Below are positions 9,101 through 17,033 of a stretch of 64,000 bases of DNA, one piece after another (within the stretch, counting starts at the first letter, position 1; each line of letters begins with the position of its first letter). The notes under the pieces were generated by a model that ran no database searches, was not told where the DNA came from, and worked only from the letters and a program-made list of their open reading frames with translations. A program made the position numbers and the translations under genes. The DNA comes from Paenibacillus soyae (GTDB lineage: Bacteria; Bacillota; Bacilli; Paenibacillales; Paenibacillaceae): NCBI RefSeq assembly GCF_024623455.1, contig NZ_JANIPJ010000013.1:124001-188000 (forward strand), read 5' to 3'.

Positions 9101-9306
9101 TCCCATTCCCCGTTCAGCGTAAGGGTTCGGTTGTCGGGAATCGTCCATCCCCTCAGATCCAGCACGCCTTCGGCCGCTCTGGGTTGGGCGGGCGGATTCT
9201 GGTAGTGGAGAAAGGTTAGCCGCAGCCCGGTGATAGCGATAACAAAGAGAATAAGGATGATGAGCGTCTTTCTTTTGGAAACCAAGTTTTCAACCCCGAT
9301 GCACAT
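6175..9306 (-). CDS. 7TM hybrid histidine kinase with receiver and LytS-type second kinase
   Basis: 1043-residue membrane sensor. Order: one membrane segment (about 13-30), a beta-sandwich extracellular domain (about 45-200), seven membrane segments of the 7TMR-DISM kind (about 210-410), HisKA with His444 in STSHELRNPL, HATPase (about 545-660, with GFGLGLSIAK), a receiver domain with Asp757 in DLVISDVMMP, then a second kinase module with RPHFLFN (His848) and a final HATPase (about 945-1035). The protein can therefore relay phosphate internally and may signal onward through a LytTR- or AraC-type regulator, none of which adjoins it. Start ATG 9306 has only a weak GAGAGA site; TTG eight codons in is an alternative. 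Ligand unknown. Confidence 0.88.
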   Translation of the reverse strand: MCIGVENLVSKRKTLIILILFVIAITGLRLTFLHYQNPPAQPRAAEGVLDLRGWTIPDNRTLTLNGEWEFTPSRFIQPESLSAGSPAASASFIQVPGAWEQAFKESTDSPYRYGTYRLRILMDDNSDETYKLRVNRINHASAFYVNGQLAFQNGLPSENQDPSKTRVNPYSVTLPSGGGTVEIIIHVSGHAGNGGLTESIRFGTEKAVNQLNLLSVGLQVGLCVVFLIHGIYAAMLFLFRVASRGLLYFSLIMLMGMMTVLVADEKLLFVWFPMPYEYHYKIAILSYIAVVAFIPPLFRHMFDAPGKIKKLRWFTVYSACYALFLLISPARYIETSLILLGLGFLFSVIDSGKILIRAFRKNEDVIYVLIGLTALGVNILWTIAEGRFDLEWIHYPFDLAFAVFAFAAFWFKRFFRANAQTKRLADELRRANRQKDDFLVSTSHELRNPLHGILNITHSVLEDPSSPLPDEHRNRLEIQIAVARRMSFMLDDLIDITRLKESTIRLQPGNVHLLPVVNGVADVLRFMLDGKPIALHIDVDGQFPKVRADENRLAQILFNLMHNAIKFTDAGTIAVLAELKHGLAHIHIKDTGIGMDEETRNRIFAPYEQGDSERIKAVGGFGLGLSIAKQLVDLHGGTLDVVSSPGQGSVFTFTLPLAVETDDEASIISSLPFIPDAHSEIAAASVPSDEPERSSKTAAEVPWRSAPRLLIVDDDPVNLRILEDMLCTWHYDVTTAAGASEALAELETAQFDLVISDVMMPHISGYEFTRLARQRFSVSELPILLLTARSRPEDLYAGFRAGANDYAAKPVDAWELKSRIRSLIDLKLSFEERLRMEAAWLQAQIRPHFLFNTMNSIAALGAMDVGRMQRLLETFSHYLRTCFDYRNADKTVAIDRELSLVRSYLYIERERFGERLNVQWELDESLHFLVPPLSIQTLVENAVNHGLLPQARGGTIHIRIASSEQHIEVSVRDDGAGMSESALQQVLEAPPSASMGIGIRNTDRRLRQLYGAGLQLHSTLGEGTTASFKLPKHQWAAEKKNTN

Positions 9307-9409
9307 AGATTCGCTCTCTCATCATACCAAATCGACGCAACTATAGAAGCCTGACTTACGTCTTCAGAGGAAAGGGGCGTGCGATTCGCCAGAAAGGGGT
9401 TCCTATGCT

Positions 9410-10180
9410 ATGCTAGCAACCATATTGAAACGATGCTTCATTCTGAGCTTGCTCCTATTCATCATGGCGGGCTGCCAGAATGACAATAAGACGACGGATA
9501 CGGAGGTCTCCTTGTATTTGGTTAAGGACTTATCTGCGACAGAAGCAATGAGAGCAAAGCTTAGCGACCTCCCTTTGGAAGAAATGCCGATTCTTACGCA
9601 CAAGGACATCGAGAGATACGATTGGCAGAAGCATGAATTCTCGTTGAAGGCCGGCATCAGCCTGGAGGAAAAGCTGGAGGGGAAGGTGCCGATGAGCGGC
9701 AAGCCTTTCGTCGTGATGGCGGATGGGGTACGGATCTATGCAGGGAGCTTCTGGACATATCTGTCTTCTCAATATAATCCGGATATCCCGACAATAACGT
9801 CCATATGGCAAGCAGGCAGCGAGAAGAGCAGTTATTCCATTCAGTACAAGAAACAGCCGGATTCGAGAGCGGACGAGAGAATTTACGGAAGCTTGAACAA
9901 GCTGGGGAAAATGGGGGAAATAACGAAAGTCGGAACTGTCCTTGCATCCGAAAATCAAACAAAAACCGTCACGCAAGAACAACTCAAAAAAATAACGCCC
10001 CAAATGACCTATGCGGAAGCCATTATTGTACTAGGGGAAAGCGAAGATATAGGGTCGGGAAGATATATCATGCAGTATCAAGTGAAAGACGGGGAAATGT
10101 TTACGTTAAACTATGGAAGCCCTGACGAGACGATAAGCGAAGAAGCTTTTAAACAATTGCAGAGCCTCATTACAAAATAG
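9410..10180 (+). CDS. lipoprotein with C-terminal BamE/SmpA-like repeat
   Basis: 256 residues. The signal peptide ends in a lipobox LLLFIMAGC (Cys at about 21). The middle is unremarkable; the C-terminal 65 residues read ITPQMTYAEAIIVLGESEDI and then alternating strands, resembling the two-strand unit of BamE/SmpA/BLIP-like domains common in Firmicute lipoproteins. It is divergent from the hybrid kinase and could be a surface partner of it, which is inference from position only. AAAGGGG precedes the ATG by ten bases. Confidence 0.65.
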   Translation: MLATILKRCFILSLLLFIMAGCQNDNKTTDTEVSLYLVKDLSATEAMRAKLSDLPLEEMPILTHKDIERYDWQKHEFSLKAGISLEEKLEGKVPMSGKPFVVMADGVRIYAGSFWTYLSSQYNPDIPTITSIWQAGSEKSSYSIQYKKQPDSRADERIYGSLNKLGKMGEITKVGTVLASENQTKTVTQEQLKKITPQMTYAEAIIVLGESEDIGSGRYIMQYQVKDGEMFTLNYGSPDETISEEAFKQLQSLITK

Positions 10181-10188
10181 GATAGGAA

Positions 10189-10233
10189 AGAGGCAGACCA
10201 AGGCGCGATTCTCTCGTGTCCTGGTCTGCCTCT
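10189..10233. terminator. bidirectional terminator
   Basis: Arms AGAGGCAGACCA (10189-10200) and TGGTCTGCCTCT (10222-10233) separate the lipoprotein gene from the convergent protease gene. Only short T-rich flanks follow on either strand. Confidence 0.75.
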
Positions 10234-10240
10234 CTGTTTG

Positions 10241-12403
10241 TTATAGCTCGGGCAGGTCACCGCGGTCGGATGCGCGGAGCGGCCGCTCCAGCAGCGCGCC
10301 GCTGCCGTATCGGATGACGTTGCGTACGAATTGGAGCGCTTCGGCGCGGGTGAGGCCTTTGGCGCCATTGAAGCCCTCGATGCTTGGCGCCGCTTGCTTG
10401 CCCTCCGCAAGGCCGAAGGCGAGCAGATAATGGATGGCGTCGTCGCCCGAGAAGCGGACGCCGTCCGTCGAGGAGATCAGCTCTGCGACTTGCCGGCGAG
10501 CTATGATTGTTCCCCGGGGAGTGAGGCTGGTATAGCTCTTGACCGGGTAACGCAGCGCCTTGGCGCGGGCGTAATAGGAATCCGCCCATCGCTCGCCTTG
10601 GACGAGAGAGAGGTCCGGTTCGAACGCGCGCAGCAGCATGGCGAGGAACTCGGCTTCGCTGACCGGCTTGTTCGGCTTGAAGGAGCCGTCCTCATAGCCG
10701 GTCACGATGCGGTTCTCGAGTCCCCACTGAACCGTTTCATCGTACCAGGCGCCTTGCTTCGTCAAGGCGTACGCGGTAGGCTGAGCGACGGAGAACGGGA
10801 TCAGCAGAGGGCTGGTTAGCTCGTAGGCCGTACTTGCGGATAAAGAGGTTTTGCCTCTTACCGACGAATCAATGATCAGCCTATACGTCTCGTTCGGATG
10901 AAGAAGAGCATCTACGGAAGGCGTGATAACGATCCGGTTGAATAAGACCTGCACGATGAAATCGTTCATACGCTCTCCCGAGCCGTTCAGGACGAACACA
11001 TTCTCGCCATAACGAACCGAGGACTCGTCGATGTAAGCGAAATTACTGCTTCCCGCGGCGAGCTGCAGACTAACTCCCAGCGGGGCGTTGCCCCGAAGCA
11101 AGGTCCGCGCCGGCAGCTCGCGCAAGCTCCATTCCGACTTCCAAGCTTCCAGCCTTTCTTGGAATCGACCGCCTTCGCTGCCCTCTAATACAGCTTCGCT
11201 TAAGCTTTGCGGCTCATATGCCGAAGAAGAGCCCGAAGGCGCGGCGAAAGTCAACGCGCCGTACCCGAATTCGATATCCCGGCCGGGAGTGCCGAGATCG
11301 ATCGCGAATTTCCGAAGCTCCCTGCGAAGCTGCGCGTTCGTCATCGATGGATATTTCTGCATCAAGAGGGCAACCATACCCGTAACATGAGGCGCTGCCT
11401 GCGATGTGCCGGAAGCCTGGGCGTAGCCGTCCGTGCCGTTCTCGTTCACGTAAGTCGAGATGATATCGACGCCGGGCGCAGCTGCTTCGACCTCAGCGCC
11501 GACGGAAGAGAAGTCGCCGCGCGAATTCCAGCGGCTGATGGCGCCTACCGCGATGACGCTGTCGTATTTGGCCGGGTAATAGACGGTATACGTGCTGAGC
11601 GGCACGTCTACCTGATTGTTGCCGGACGCGGCGATTACGACGATACCCTCGGCGTAGGCGCGGTCGACCATCTCCCTTATAAGAGGGGAGTCCTCGGGCG
11701 AGCCCAGCGACAGGTTAATGATATCCATGCCATGCTCGATGCTCCATTCGAGCGCTTCGAGCAGATCCTGAAGCGTGCCGTTCCCGCTTGCATCCATGGA
11801 CTTGACGGCGTACAGCTCCGCGTCCGGGGCGATGCCCACCATGGCTTCGCCGTTGCGCCTCGCCGCGATGATGCCCGCTACATGCGTGCCGTGGCCGTTG
11901 TCATCGGCGAAATCGCCGGTATAGTCGACGGTCGAGACGCCGCCCGCGATCGTTAATTCGCGGTGAGGGTGGATGCCGGTATCGATTACGGCGATCTTCA
12001 CGCCAGCGCCGGTAAACCCGGCGCTCCACATAGGCGCAGGCTGAATCGCCTGGAAGCCCCACTGGGACTGCTCGGCCTGCTCCGCGGCCGGATGAAGCCC
12101 GGTTTCGACCGCGCGGAACAGCCGGTTAGGCTCGATGTAAGCGATGTTTGGGTCGTTCGCGAGCTCGGCGAGCTCCTGGCCTGTTGCCGATGCGGCCACA
12201 GCCGGTATGATGTCGAACTCGTGCGATACATCCGAGCTGTCCTCGAGGATCGCGGCCTTGCCTTCTTCGTTTTTGTAAACGACAATCACCTCATGCTGAG
12301 TCGCTCCGGGAGACGCGCCGGCAGATGCCCATTGCGTCGGAAGCGCCAGCGACAGCAGGACAACTGATAAGATGGATTTAATATATATGGATGAGAGTGT
12401 CAT
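10241..12403 (-). CDS. secreted S8 subtilisin-like protease with SLH-like C-terminus
   Basis: 720-residue exported serine protease. Signal peptide about 1-28 (ends ASAGA), an I9-type propeptide (about 37-97), and a subtilisin catalytic domain with Asp141 (VIDTG), His171 (GHGTHVAG), oxyanion Asn262 (AASGNN) and Ser334 (SGTSQAAPH). After a linker and beta-rich region come about 180 residues with S-layer-homology features (ENRIVTGYEDGSFKPNKPVS), suggesting cell-wall attachment. Start ATG 12403 follows AAGGAG on the minus strand. All catalytic residues are present, so it should be active. It stands alone between convergent and divergent neighbours. Confidence 0.95.
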   Translation of the reverse strand: MTLSSIYIKSILSVVLLSLALPTQWASAGASPGATQHEVIVVYKNEEGKAAILEDSSDVSHEFDIIPAVAASATGQELAELANDPNIAYIEPNRLFRAVETGLHPAAEQAEQSQWGFQAIQPAPMWSAGFTGAGVKIAVIDTGIHPHRELTIAGGVSTVDYTGDFADDNGHGTHVAGIIAARRNGEAMVGIAPDAELYAVKSMDASGNGTLQDLLEALEWSIEHGMDIINLSLGSPEDSPLIREMVDRAYAEGIVVIAASGNNQVDVPLSTYTVYYPAKYDSVIAVGAISRWNSRGDFSSVGAEVEAAAPGVDIISTYVNENGTDGYAQASGTSQAAPHVTGMVALLMQKYPSMTNAQLRRELRKFAIDLGTPGRDIEFGYGALTFAAPSGSSSAYEPQSLSEAVLEGSEGGRFQERLEAWKSEWSLRELPARTLLRGNAPLGVSLQLAAGSSNFAYIDESSVRYGENVFVLNGSGERMNDFIVQVLFNRIVITPSVDALLHPNETYRLIIDSSVRGKTSLSASTAYELTSPLLIPFSVAQPTAYALTKQGAWYDETVQWGLENRIVTGYEDGSFKPNKPVSEAEFLAMLLRAFEPDLSLVQGERWADSYYARAKALRYPVKSYTSLTPRGTIIARRQVAELISSTDGVRFSGDDAIHYLLAFGLAEGKQAAPSIEGFNGAKGLTRAEALQFVRNVIRYGSGALLERPLRASDRGDLPEL

Positions 12404-12604
12404 GCGGAGTCTCCTTCTCTTCTGGATGTGGTTCGTGGCTTGTAAGAGAAAAAGAATCTATCATTTACGACTTGATAGATTTACAACGTTAATAGACTTC
12501 CTATTGTATATCGGCTCATGAGAGGGCCAGGTTGAGAGTCTGAGACTGGAACCTTCTCCCGATTCTTTCGTCTATAAGGGAAATGCTCGAAAGAGGTGAT
12601 GGCG

Positions 12605-13183
12605 ATGAGCCGGCGATTACCGCGATTACTAGCGGCCGCGATGCTGATTATCCTGCTGAGCGCATGCGGATCAGACAAGACGGAAGAACCGATGGGCACG
12701 ATGCCTCCGGCGCTCGCGGAGAAGATGGCGGAGCCGAAGCTGGTGCACAAGGATGATCTATTCGAGATGAAGCTGAACATCGGCAGAACGGAGTTTAAGA
12801 CTGGAGAGCCTATCGAGCTATCGGCTTCGCTTACTTATATCGGCGAAGAGGAATCCATTACGGTGTGGGGACCGGGGACTAGAGTCGTTTTTGCTATAAC
12901 CGACGGCAAGGACTTCGATATGGATGGAGCAACCACGCTGGAGCTGGCTTCGCACGAATTGGCGCGCGGAGAGACGTTCGAATATCCGTTCGAGAAAAGC
13001 GGCGGCTTCGGGGCGGATGATCCGGATGCGGCCTTCTGGAAGAAGTTCTACGCGGAGAAAGAGCTTCGGCTCCCGGCGGGCACCTATTTGATCAGCGCGG
13101 TATGCAACTTCTCCCTGACGGAGGAAGTGGTGGACAGCGATTACAGGGGCGAAGTGTATACGACCGTTACGGTGACGGAGTAG
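12605..13183 (+). CDS. lipoprotein with Ig-like fold (BsuPI-like)
   Basis: 192-residue lipoprotein. Signal sequence MSRRLPRLLAAAMLIILLSAC with lipobox LLSAC. The mature part has a beta-sandwich pattern (FKTGEPIELSASLTYIG, then VVFAITDG and a closing TTVTVTE), reminiscent of BsuPI-type proteinase-inhibitor folds. This is interesting beside the divergent secreted subtilase, but inhibition is not shown. GTG 12596 and ATG 12599 are in frame; AAGAGG at 12591-12596 best serves ATG 12605. Confidence 0.65.
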   Translation: MSRRLPRLLAAAMLIILLSACGSDKTEEPMGTMPPALAEKMAEPKLVHKDDLFEMKLNIGRTEFKTGEPIELSASLTYIGEEESITVWGPGTRVVFAITDGKDFDMDGATTLELASHELARGETFEYPFEKSGGFGADDPDAAFWKKFYAEKELRLPAGTYLISAVCNFSLTEEVVDSDYRGEVYTTVTVTE

Positions 13184-13202
13184 CGGACTCGTGACACTCT
13201 GC

Positions 13203-13245
13203 AAAAAAAAAAAAGAACTCCCATCCGCGACCGGATGGGAGGTTC
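13203..13245 (-). terminator. intrinsic terminator of the VOC gene
   Basis: Stem 13215-13227 / 13232-13245 (TCCCATCCG / CGGATGGGA core, one bulge). On the minus strand the stem is followed by an uninterrupted run of twelve T (the A-run at 13203-13214). Serves the VOC gene ending at 13258. Confidence 0.88.
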
Positions 13246-13257
13246 TGCTCTAGAAAT

Positions 13258-13668
13258 CTAATCGTTCTTCTGCTCCGCGATAATCATCCACAGCACGCCG
13301 AACTTATCCGTCAGCTCGCCGAGGAATATGCCGAACGGCTGGAGCTCGAACGGATATTTGACTTGGCCGCCCTCCGCCAGGTTCGCGAATGCTTTCTGCG
13401 CCTCGGCTTCGGACTGGAATTCAAGGGAGAGGTACATGCCCGTCCCGTATTGGAACGGCTCCATCGCGTCGGCCATAAATAGGTTGCCGCCGGGAACGGC
13501 TAGGCACATATGCATGATCTTGTCCTTATATTCGTTCTCTGCGCCCATCCCTTCGCCATGGGTAAGGGAGGACACAACCTCGCCTCCGAGGGCCTCAACG
13601 TAAAACTTCGCTTGCGCAGTTGCGGACAACGTCCGGTTAGAGCTGCGTCTATTTGTTAAAAAAACCAC
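13258..13668 (-). CDS. VOC-family (PhnB-like) protein, N-terminus uncertain
   Basis: 136 residues. FYVEALGGEVVSSLTHGEGM, MHMCLAVPGG and the final FGVLWMI are characteristic of PhnB/'3-demethylubiquinone methyltransferase-like' VOC proteins, which fold as paired beta-alpha-beta-beta-beta units. The only in-frame start is a GTG at 13668; a stop codon lies four codons upstream. The first strand VVFLT is followed by a Ser/Arg-rich stretch where relatives usually go straight to the helix, so a small insertion or N-terminal damage is possible. The gene is divergent from a TipAS-type MerR regulator and its start overlaps the regulator's -35 box. Confidence 0.7.
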   Translation of the reverse strand: MVFLTNRRSSNRTLSATAQAKFYVEALGGEVVSSLTHGEGMGAENEYKDKIMHMCLAVPGGNLFMADAMEPFQYGTGMYLSLEFQSEAEAQKAFANLAEGGQVKYPFELQPFGIFLGELTDKFGVLWMIIAEQKND

Positions 13669-13699
13669 TTGACCTTCACGTTACGTAAAGGTGTACCTT
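13669..13699 (+). promoter_or_regulatory. MerR-type promoter/operator with 19-bp spacer
   Basis: TTGACC at 13669-13674, a 19-base spacer and TACCTT at 13694-13699. The spacer region holds the dyad ACCTTCACGTTACGTAAAGGT (13673 onward), nearly perfectly symmetrical. Overlong spacers with a central dyad are the usual targets of MerR proteins, which untwist the DNA, so this is likely the autoregulated promoter of the gene that follows. Confidence 0.8.
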
Positions 13700-13721
13700 T
13701 GAGATGTCGGGAGGGAAGCGT

Positions 13722-14486
13722 ATGGAGTATACGGTGCAAAAACTGGGGAAGTTAGCGGGAATCAGCACGAGAACGCTGCGGTTCTACGACGAGATCGGGA
13801 TTCTTAAGCCGGCAAGAATCAACTCGTCGGGGTACCGCATCTACGGTCAGGCGGAGGTCGACAGGCTGCAGCAGATCCTGTTCTACCGGGAGCTTGGGGT
13901 CGGCCTCGAGCAGATCAAGTCCATTATGACGGATCCCGCGTTCGACGGCGTGCTGGCGCTTAGGACCCATCGCGAACAACTCCTCGACAGAAAAAAGCAG
14001 CTCGAGCTCCTAATCCACAATGTGGAGAACACGATTGCTTTACACGAAGGGAGAATCGCCATGTCGGATGAGCAGAAATTCGAAGGCTTCAAGAAGCAGA
14101 TAATCGAAGATAACGAGAAGAAATACGGGAAAGAAATTCGCGAGAAATACGGGGACGAGACGGTCGACCAATCGAACGCCAAGCTCCAAAGCATGACGAA
14201 GGAGCAGCACGACGCGGTCACGAAGCTGAACGAAGAGCTGACGGCTACGCTTGCGCAGGCGTTCCAAGGCGGAGACCCCGGCTCGGAGCTGGCTCAGAAA
14301 GCGGCCGACCTTCACCGCCAGTGGCTCATGTTTTATTGGAAGGATTACAGCAAGGAAGCACATGCGGGACTTGGGCGGATGTACGTCGAAGACGAACGCT
14401 TCAGGGCGTACTACGACGAGAAGCAGCCGGGAACGGCGGAGTTTCTGAGAGACGCGATCCTCATCTACACGGGGATGCAAGAATAA
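13722..14486 (+). CDS. MerR-family regulator with TipAS ligand-binding domain
   Basis: 254 residues. N-terminal MerR winged helix-turn-helix (GKLAGISTRTLRFYDEIGIL, about 5-70), a coiled-coil dimerisation helix (about 80-115), and a C-terminal TipAS-type helical domain (about 135-250, with LHRQWLMFYW and GMQE end). TipAS domains bind thiopeptides and other drugs, and relatives such as Mta control multidrug exporters. Start 13722 follows GGGAGGGA; an in-frame ATG at 13704 lacks such a site. A 19-bp-spacer promoter directly upstream supports autoregulation. The divergent VOC gene may be a co-target. Confidence 0.9.
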   Translation: MEYTVQKLGKLAGISTRTLRFYDEIGILKPARINSSGYRIYGQAEVDRLQQILFYRELGVGLEQIKSIMTDPAFDGVLALRTHREQLLDRKKQLELLIHNVENTIALHEGRIAMSDEQKFEGFKKQIIEDNEKKYGKEIREKYGDETVDQSNAKLQSMTKEQHDAVTKLNEELTATLAQAFQGGDPGSELAQKAADLHRQWLMFYWKDYSKEAHAGLGRMYVEDERFRAYYDEKQPGTAEFLRDAILIYTGMQE

Positions 14487-14495
14487 GGTTTGCGA

Positions 14496-14548
14496 GGACC
14501 GCGGCGGCGGGTTCGGCTTAGGCTGGACCGCTGCCGCGGTCCCTTTTA
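14496..14548 (+). terminator. terminator of the MerR gene
   Basis: Long GC-rich stem, arms 14496-14510 (GGACCGCGGCGGCGG) and 14528-14542 (CCGCTGCCGCGGTCC), followed by CTTTTATTTAT. Confidence 0.85.
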
Positions 14549-14686
14549 TTTATCGGGCTTCCAGCAATAGGGCGGTGGTGCTTGGGAATTATGAATGTGG
14601 GACTTTTTTCTTATAAAGAGCTAATGGGTTGCGTGAATTGTTCCGATATCATATTCGTACCAATAATCGGAATAAGGAGCTCAACC

Positions 14687-16816
14687 ATGAACTTATCACC
14701 AGGAAAAAAACTGATCCTTATGACAGCTCTGCTAGCCACGGCCGTCAGTCCCATGTCCGCTTATGCGGGGAATACTTCGTACACAGCGGTCCCTTATTTA
14801 AATGAACAAACGACGGACGCCGTCCAGAGGCAGCTTCTTCACGGAGACGCGGAGGGCCTGCGCCTAGGAGATGTAATGAGCCGCGCGGAATTTGCCGTGA
14901 TGGTGGCGCGAATATTTGAGCTGGATGTCCCCGAGGTTACGACAAGCTCCTTCCCGGACGTTCCCGCAAGCCACTGGGCTGTGCCTGCGATCGAATTGTT
15001 GAAAAGCCAAGGCTGGATGATCGGAACGGGCAGCGCGTTTCTGCCGGAGTCCCCGATTACAAGGGAGCAAGCCGCGCATGTATTGGCACGGGCTCTTGGA
15101 TTGGTCGAGCCTTCGATGGGAAGCGGCGCATCCGAGCCAAGCGATCTGGAAACAGCGAGCGACTGGGCGAAGCTAAGCCTGCGGAAAGCGGTCGAAGCGG
15201 GACTGCTGAACATAGAAGAGGACGGCATCCGTCCGCATCAGACGATGACAAGAGAGGAAACGGCTAATCTGGCCGTGTTCGCATCGAACTTGCTTCCTCT
15301 GACGATTGAAGGGTTCGAGGACGGCCGCGTAACGTTGTCGGGTCTTACTTTCGAGACGGCTGAGGATTTGTCGGGTCTCTTCGACGAGAGCAACAGCGCC
15401 GTGCTGATCGGTTCTAAGCTGACGGGGGTTATACGCGACGGGCATATTAAAAGCATTAACGAGCTTCGTCTTCTGGTTCCAGGGCATGCGCCTGAGGAAG
15501 GAGAAGCAGAGTTTGCTGGCAATCTCGTGCTCGATGGGAAAGGCGCCGTCATCGCCGGCAGCGTAAGAGCCGATGCGGATTTCTTGACGGTCCGCAATCT
15601 GACCGTGCAAGGCGACTTCGAGGTTGCGGCGGGTGCGGCGCACGACTTCTATAGTGAAAATGTTGTTGTCGAAGGCGACACGATCGTGAACGGCGGCGAC
15701 GAGCATACGGTCGTGTTCAACAACGTCAGTCTTGGGAATGTCGGCGTCAATAAGCCCGAAGTGCGGATTCAAGCCATAGGGAATACGAAAGTCGGCGAGA
15801 TTGTCGTGAATGCCAATGCCACAATCGAGGCGGATTCGGGCGTCAAAATTCCAAAGCTTACGCTTGGCGAAGGAGCCAAGCAAGTGGAAATCAACGCGCC
15901 GGTCGGCACGCTCGACGTGCTGAACTCGAACGCGAAATTGAAGCTCGGACAGAACGCGCAAATCGACAAAGTCATGCTGCCTGACTCGATCTCCGCTAAC
16001 GACATCATTGAAAACTTCGATCAGATCAAGAATAAGATTTCGAATATAAACGGCGCTCCGGTACAGCAGCCTGCGTATAACCCGCCTCCGGCACCGACGC
16101 CTCAGGCTGCCGTGAATCGTACGGAGCTGAACTTTGCGTTATTGACTGCAAATATTGCGCGTAATGTAACGGCTAGTCAATATGTGGTTGTGACACTCCC
16201 TCAAGGTGCAGCTTTCAATGAGCTCGATCAAGCGATCGCGGCAGCTGAGGTGGCGAAAGACAACGAGAGCCTCGATCAGGCGGGCGTGGATGCGGCGGTT
16301 GATGCGCTCCAATCGGCAACTGATACGTTCAACGTTTTTTTTATGAAAGAAGGGCTGGGCGCAGCCATTGATTCAGCGATTGCGCTTGCACGTACAGCTA
16401 GCGAGAATACCGGGGAGGCCCCAGGCAATTACCCGCTTTCTGCTTTCGGAGCGCTGGAAACGGCACTCGCCGCGGCAAATGGGGCTAAGAACGACCCGGC
16501 GGCGACCGTAGCGACATTGGACGCCGCGCTCGATGCTTTGAATCGAGCGGTGACGACCTTCCGAGAATCGGTGGTCAAACCTGCGGAAAAAACAGAATTG
16601 GCTATAGTGATTGCAGAGGCAGACAGGTGGCTGGCCGTTGCCGGATTCGGTTCGGAATATATAAGTCGATTGACGAATGCACGCAATGCCGCAGCCGGAG
16701 TGAATAATGATCCGGATGCAACGCAATCTGAAGTTAACAATGCATGGGGACATCTGAGTAATGAGATCATCGTTTATCGAGCTTCCGATCCTCCTCTTGG
16801 TCAACTAGAGCTCTAA
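14687..16816 (+). CDS. S-layer-homology surface protein with beta-helix and FIVAR-like modules
   Basis: 709-residue exported protein. Signal peptide about 1-25 (ending SAYA). Three S-layer-homology units follow (about 30-215; the clearest is FPDVPASHWAVPAIELLKSQ), which anchor to pyruvylated secondary cell-wall polymer. The middle (about 220-450) is a run of short beta strands with repeated VxGD and VxN turns, like a polymer-forming beta-helix. After a Pro-rich spacer come about 200 residues of helical repeats (TLDAALDALNRAVTTF, similar units twice) resembling FIVAR-type modules. Start 14687 is set by AAGGAG seven bases before it; an in-frame start 105 bases upstream has no signal peptide logic. 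Confidence 0.85.
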   Translation: MNLSPGKKLILMTALLATAVSPMSAYAGNTSYTAVPYLNEQTTDAVQRQLLHGDAEGLRLGDVMSRAEFAVMVARIFELDVPEVTTSSFPDVPASHWAVPAIELLKSQGWMIGTGSAFLPESPITREQAAHVLARALGLVEPSMGSGASEPSDLETASDWAKLSLRKAVEAGLLNIEEDGIRPHQTMTREETANLAVFASNLLPLTIEGFEDGRVTLSGLTFETAEDLSGLFDESNSAVLIGSKLTGVIRDGHIKSINELRLLVPGHAPEEGEAEFAGNLVLDGKGAVIAGSVRADADFLTVRNLTVQGDFEVAAGAAHDFYSENVVVEGDTIVNGGDEHTVVFNNVSLGNVGVNKPEVRIQAIGNTKVGEIVVNANATIEADSGVKIPKLTLGEGAKQVEINAPVGTLDVLNSNAKLKLGQNAQIDKVMLPDSISANDIIENFDQIKNKISNINGAPVQQPAYNPPPAPTPQAAVNRTELNFALLTANIARNVTASQYVVVTLPQGAAFNELDQAIAAAEVAKDNESLDQAGVDAAVDALQSATDTFNVFFMKEGLGAAIDSAIALARTASENTGEAPGNYPLSAFGALETALAAANGAKNDPAATVATLDAALDALNRAVTTFRESVVKPAEKTELAIVIAEADRWLAVAGFGSEYISRLTNARNAAAGVNNDPDATQSEVNNAWGHLSNEIIVYRASDPPLGQLEL

Positions 16817-16825
16817 AATCGACTC

Positions 16826-16888
16826 GAACTCCATACGTTTCATCGATGATCCACTTCATCGATGACGCGTATGGGGTTCCTTTTTTTT
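16826..16888 (+). terminator. terminator of the S-layer-homology gene
   Basis: Outer arms GAACTCCATACG (16826-16837) and CGTATGGGGTTC (16868-16879) enclose an inner CATCGATG palindromic hairpin, followed by eight T at 16881-16888. Confidence 0.9.
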
Positions 16889-17033
16889 ACATCTTACAAA
16901 CTTGTAATCTTTAGAATTTGTTCATGTCACTCATTTCGATTGATTCAATCCGCATACTTGTACTACACTAGCATAGGGAAATGTTTCCCGAGTAGGCTGC
17001 CCAAGGCGGCTGCAGAAAGGCGGATAAGTAAAC

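Noticed and set aside
10331..10819. Plus-strand open frame within the subtilase gene
   Set aside because: Antisense shadow; the protease frame with all catalytic motifs occupies the other strand.
13203..13214. Poly-A tract as a sequencing-error or frameshift site
   Set aside because: It is intergenic and serves as the T-run of a minus-strand terminator.
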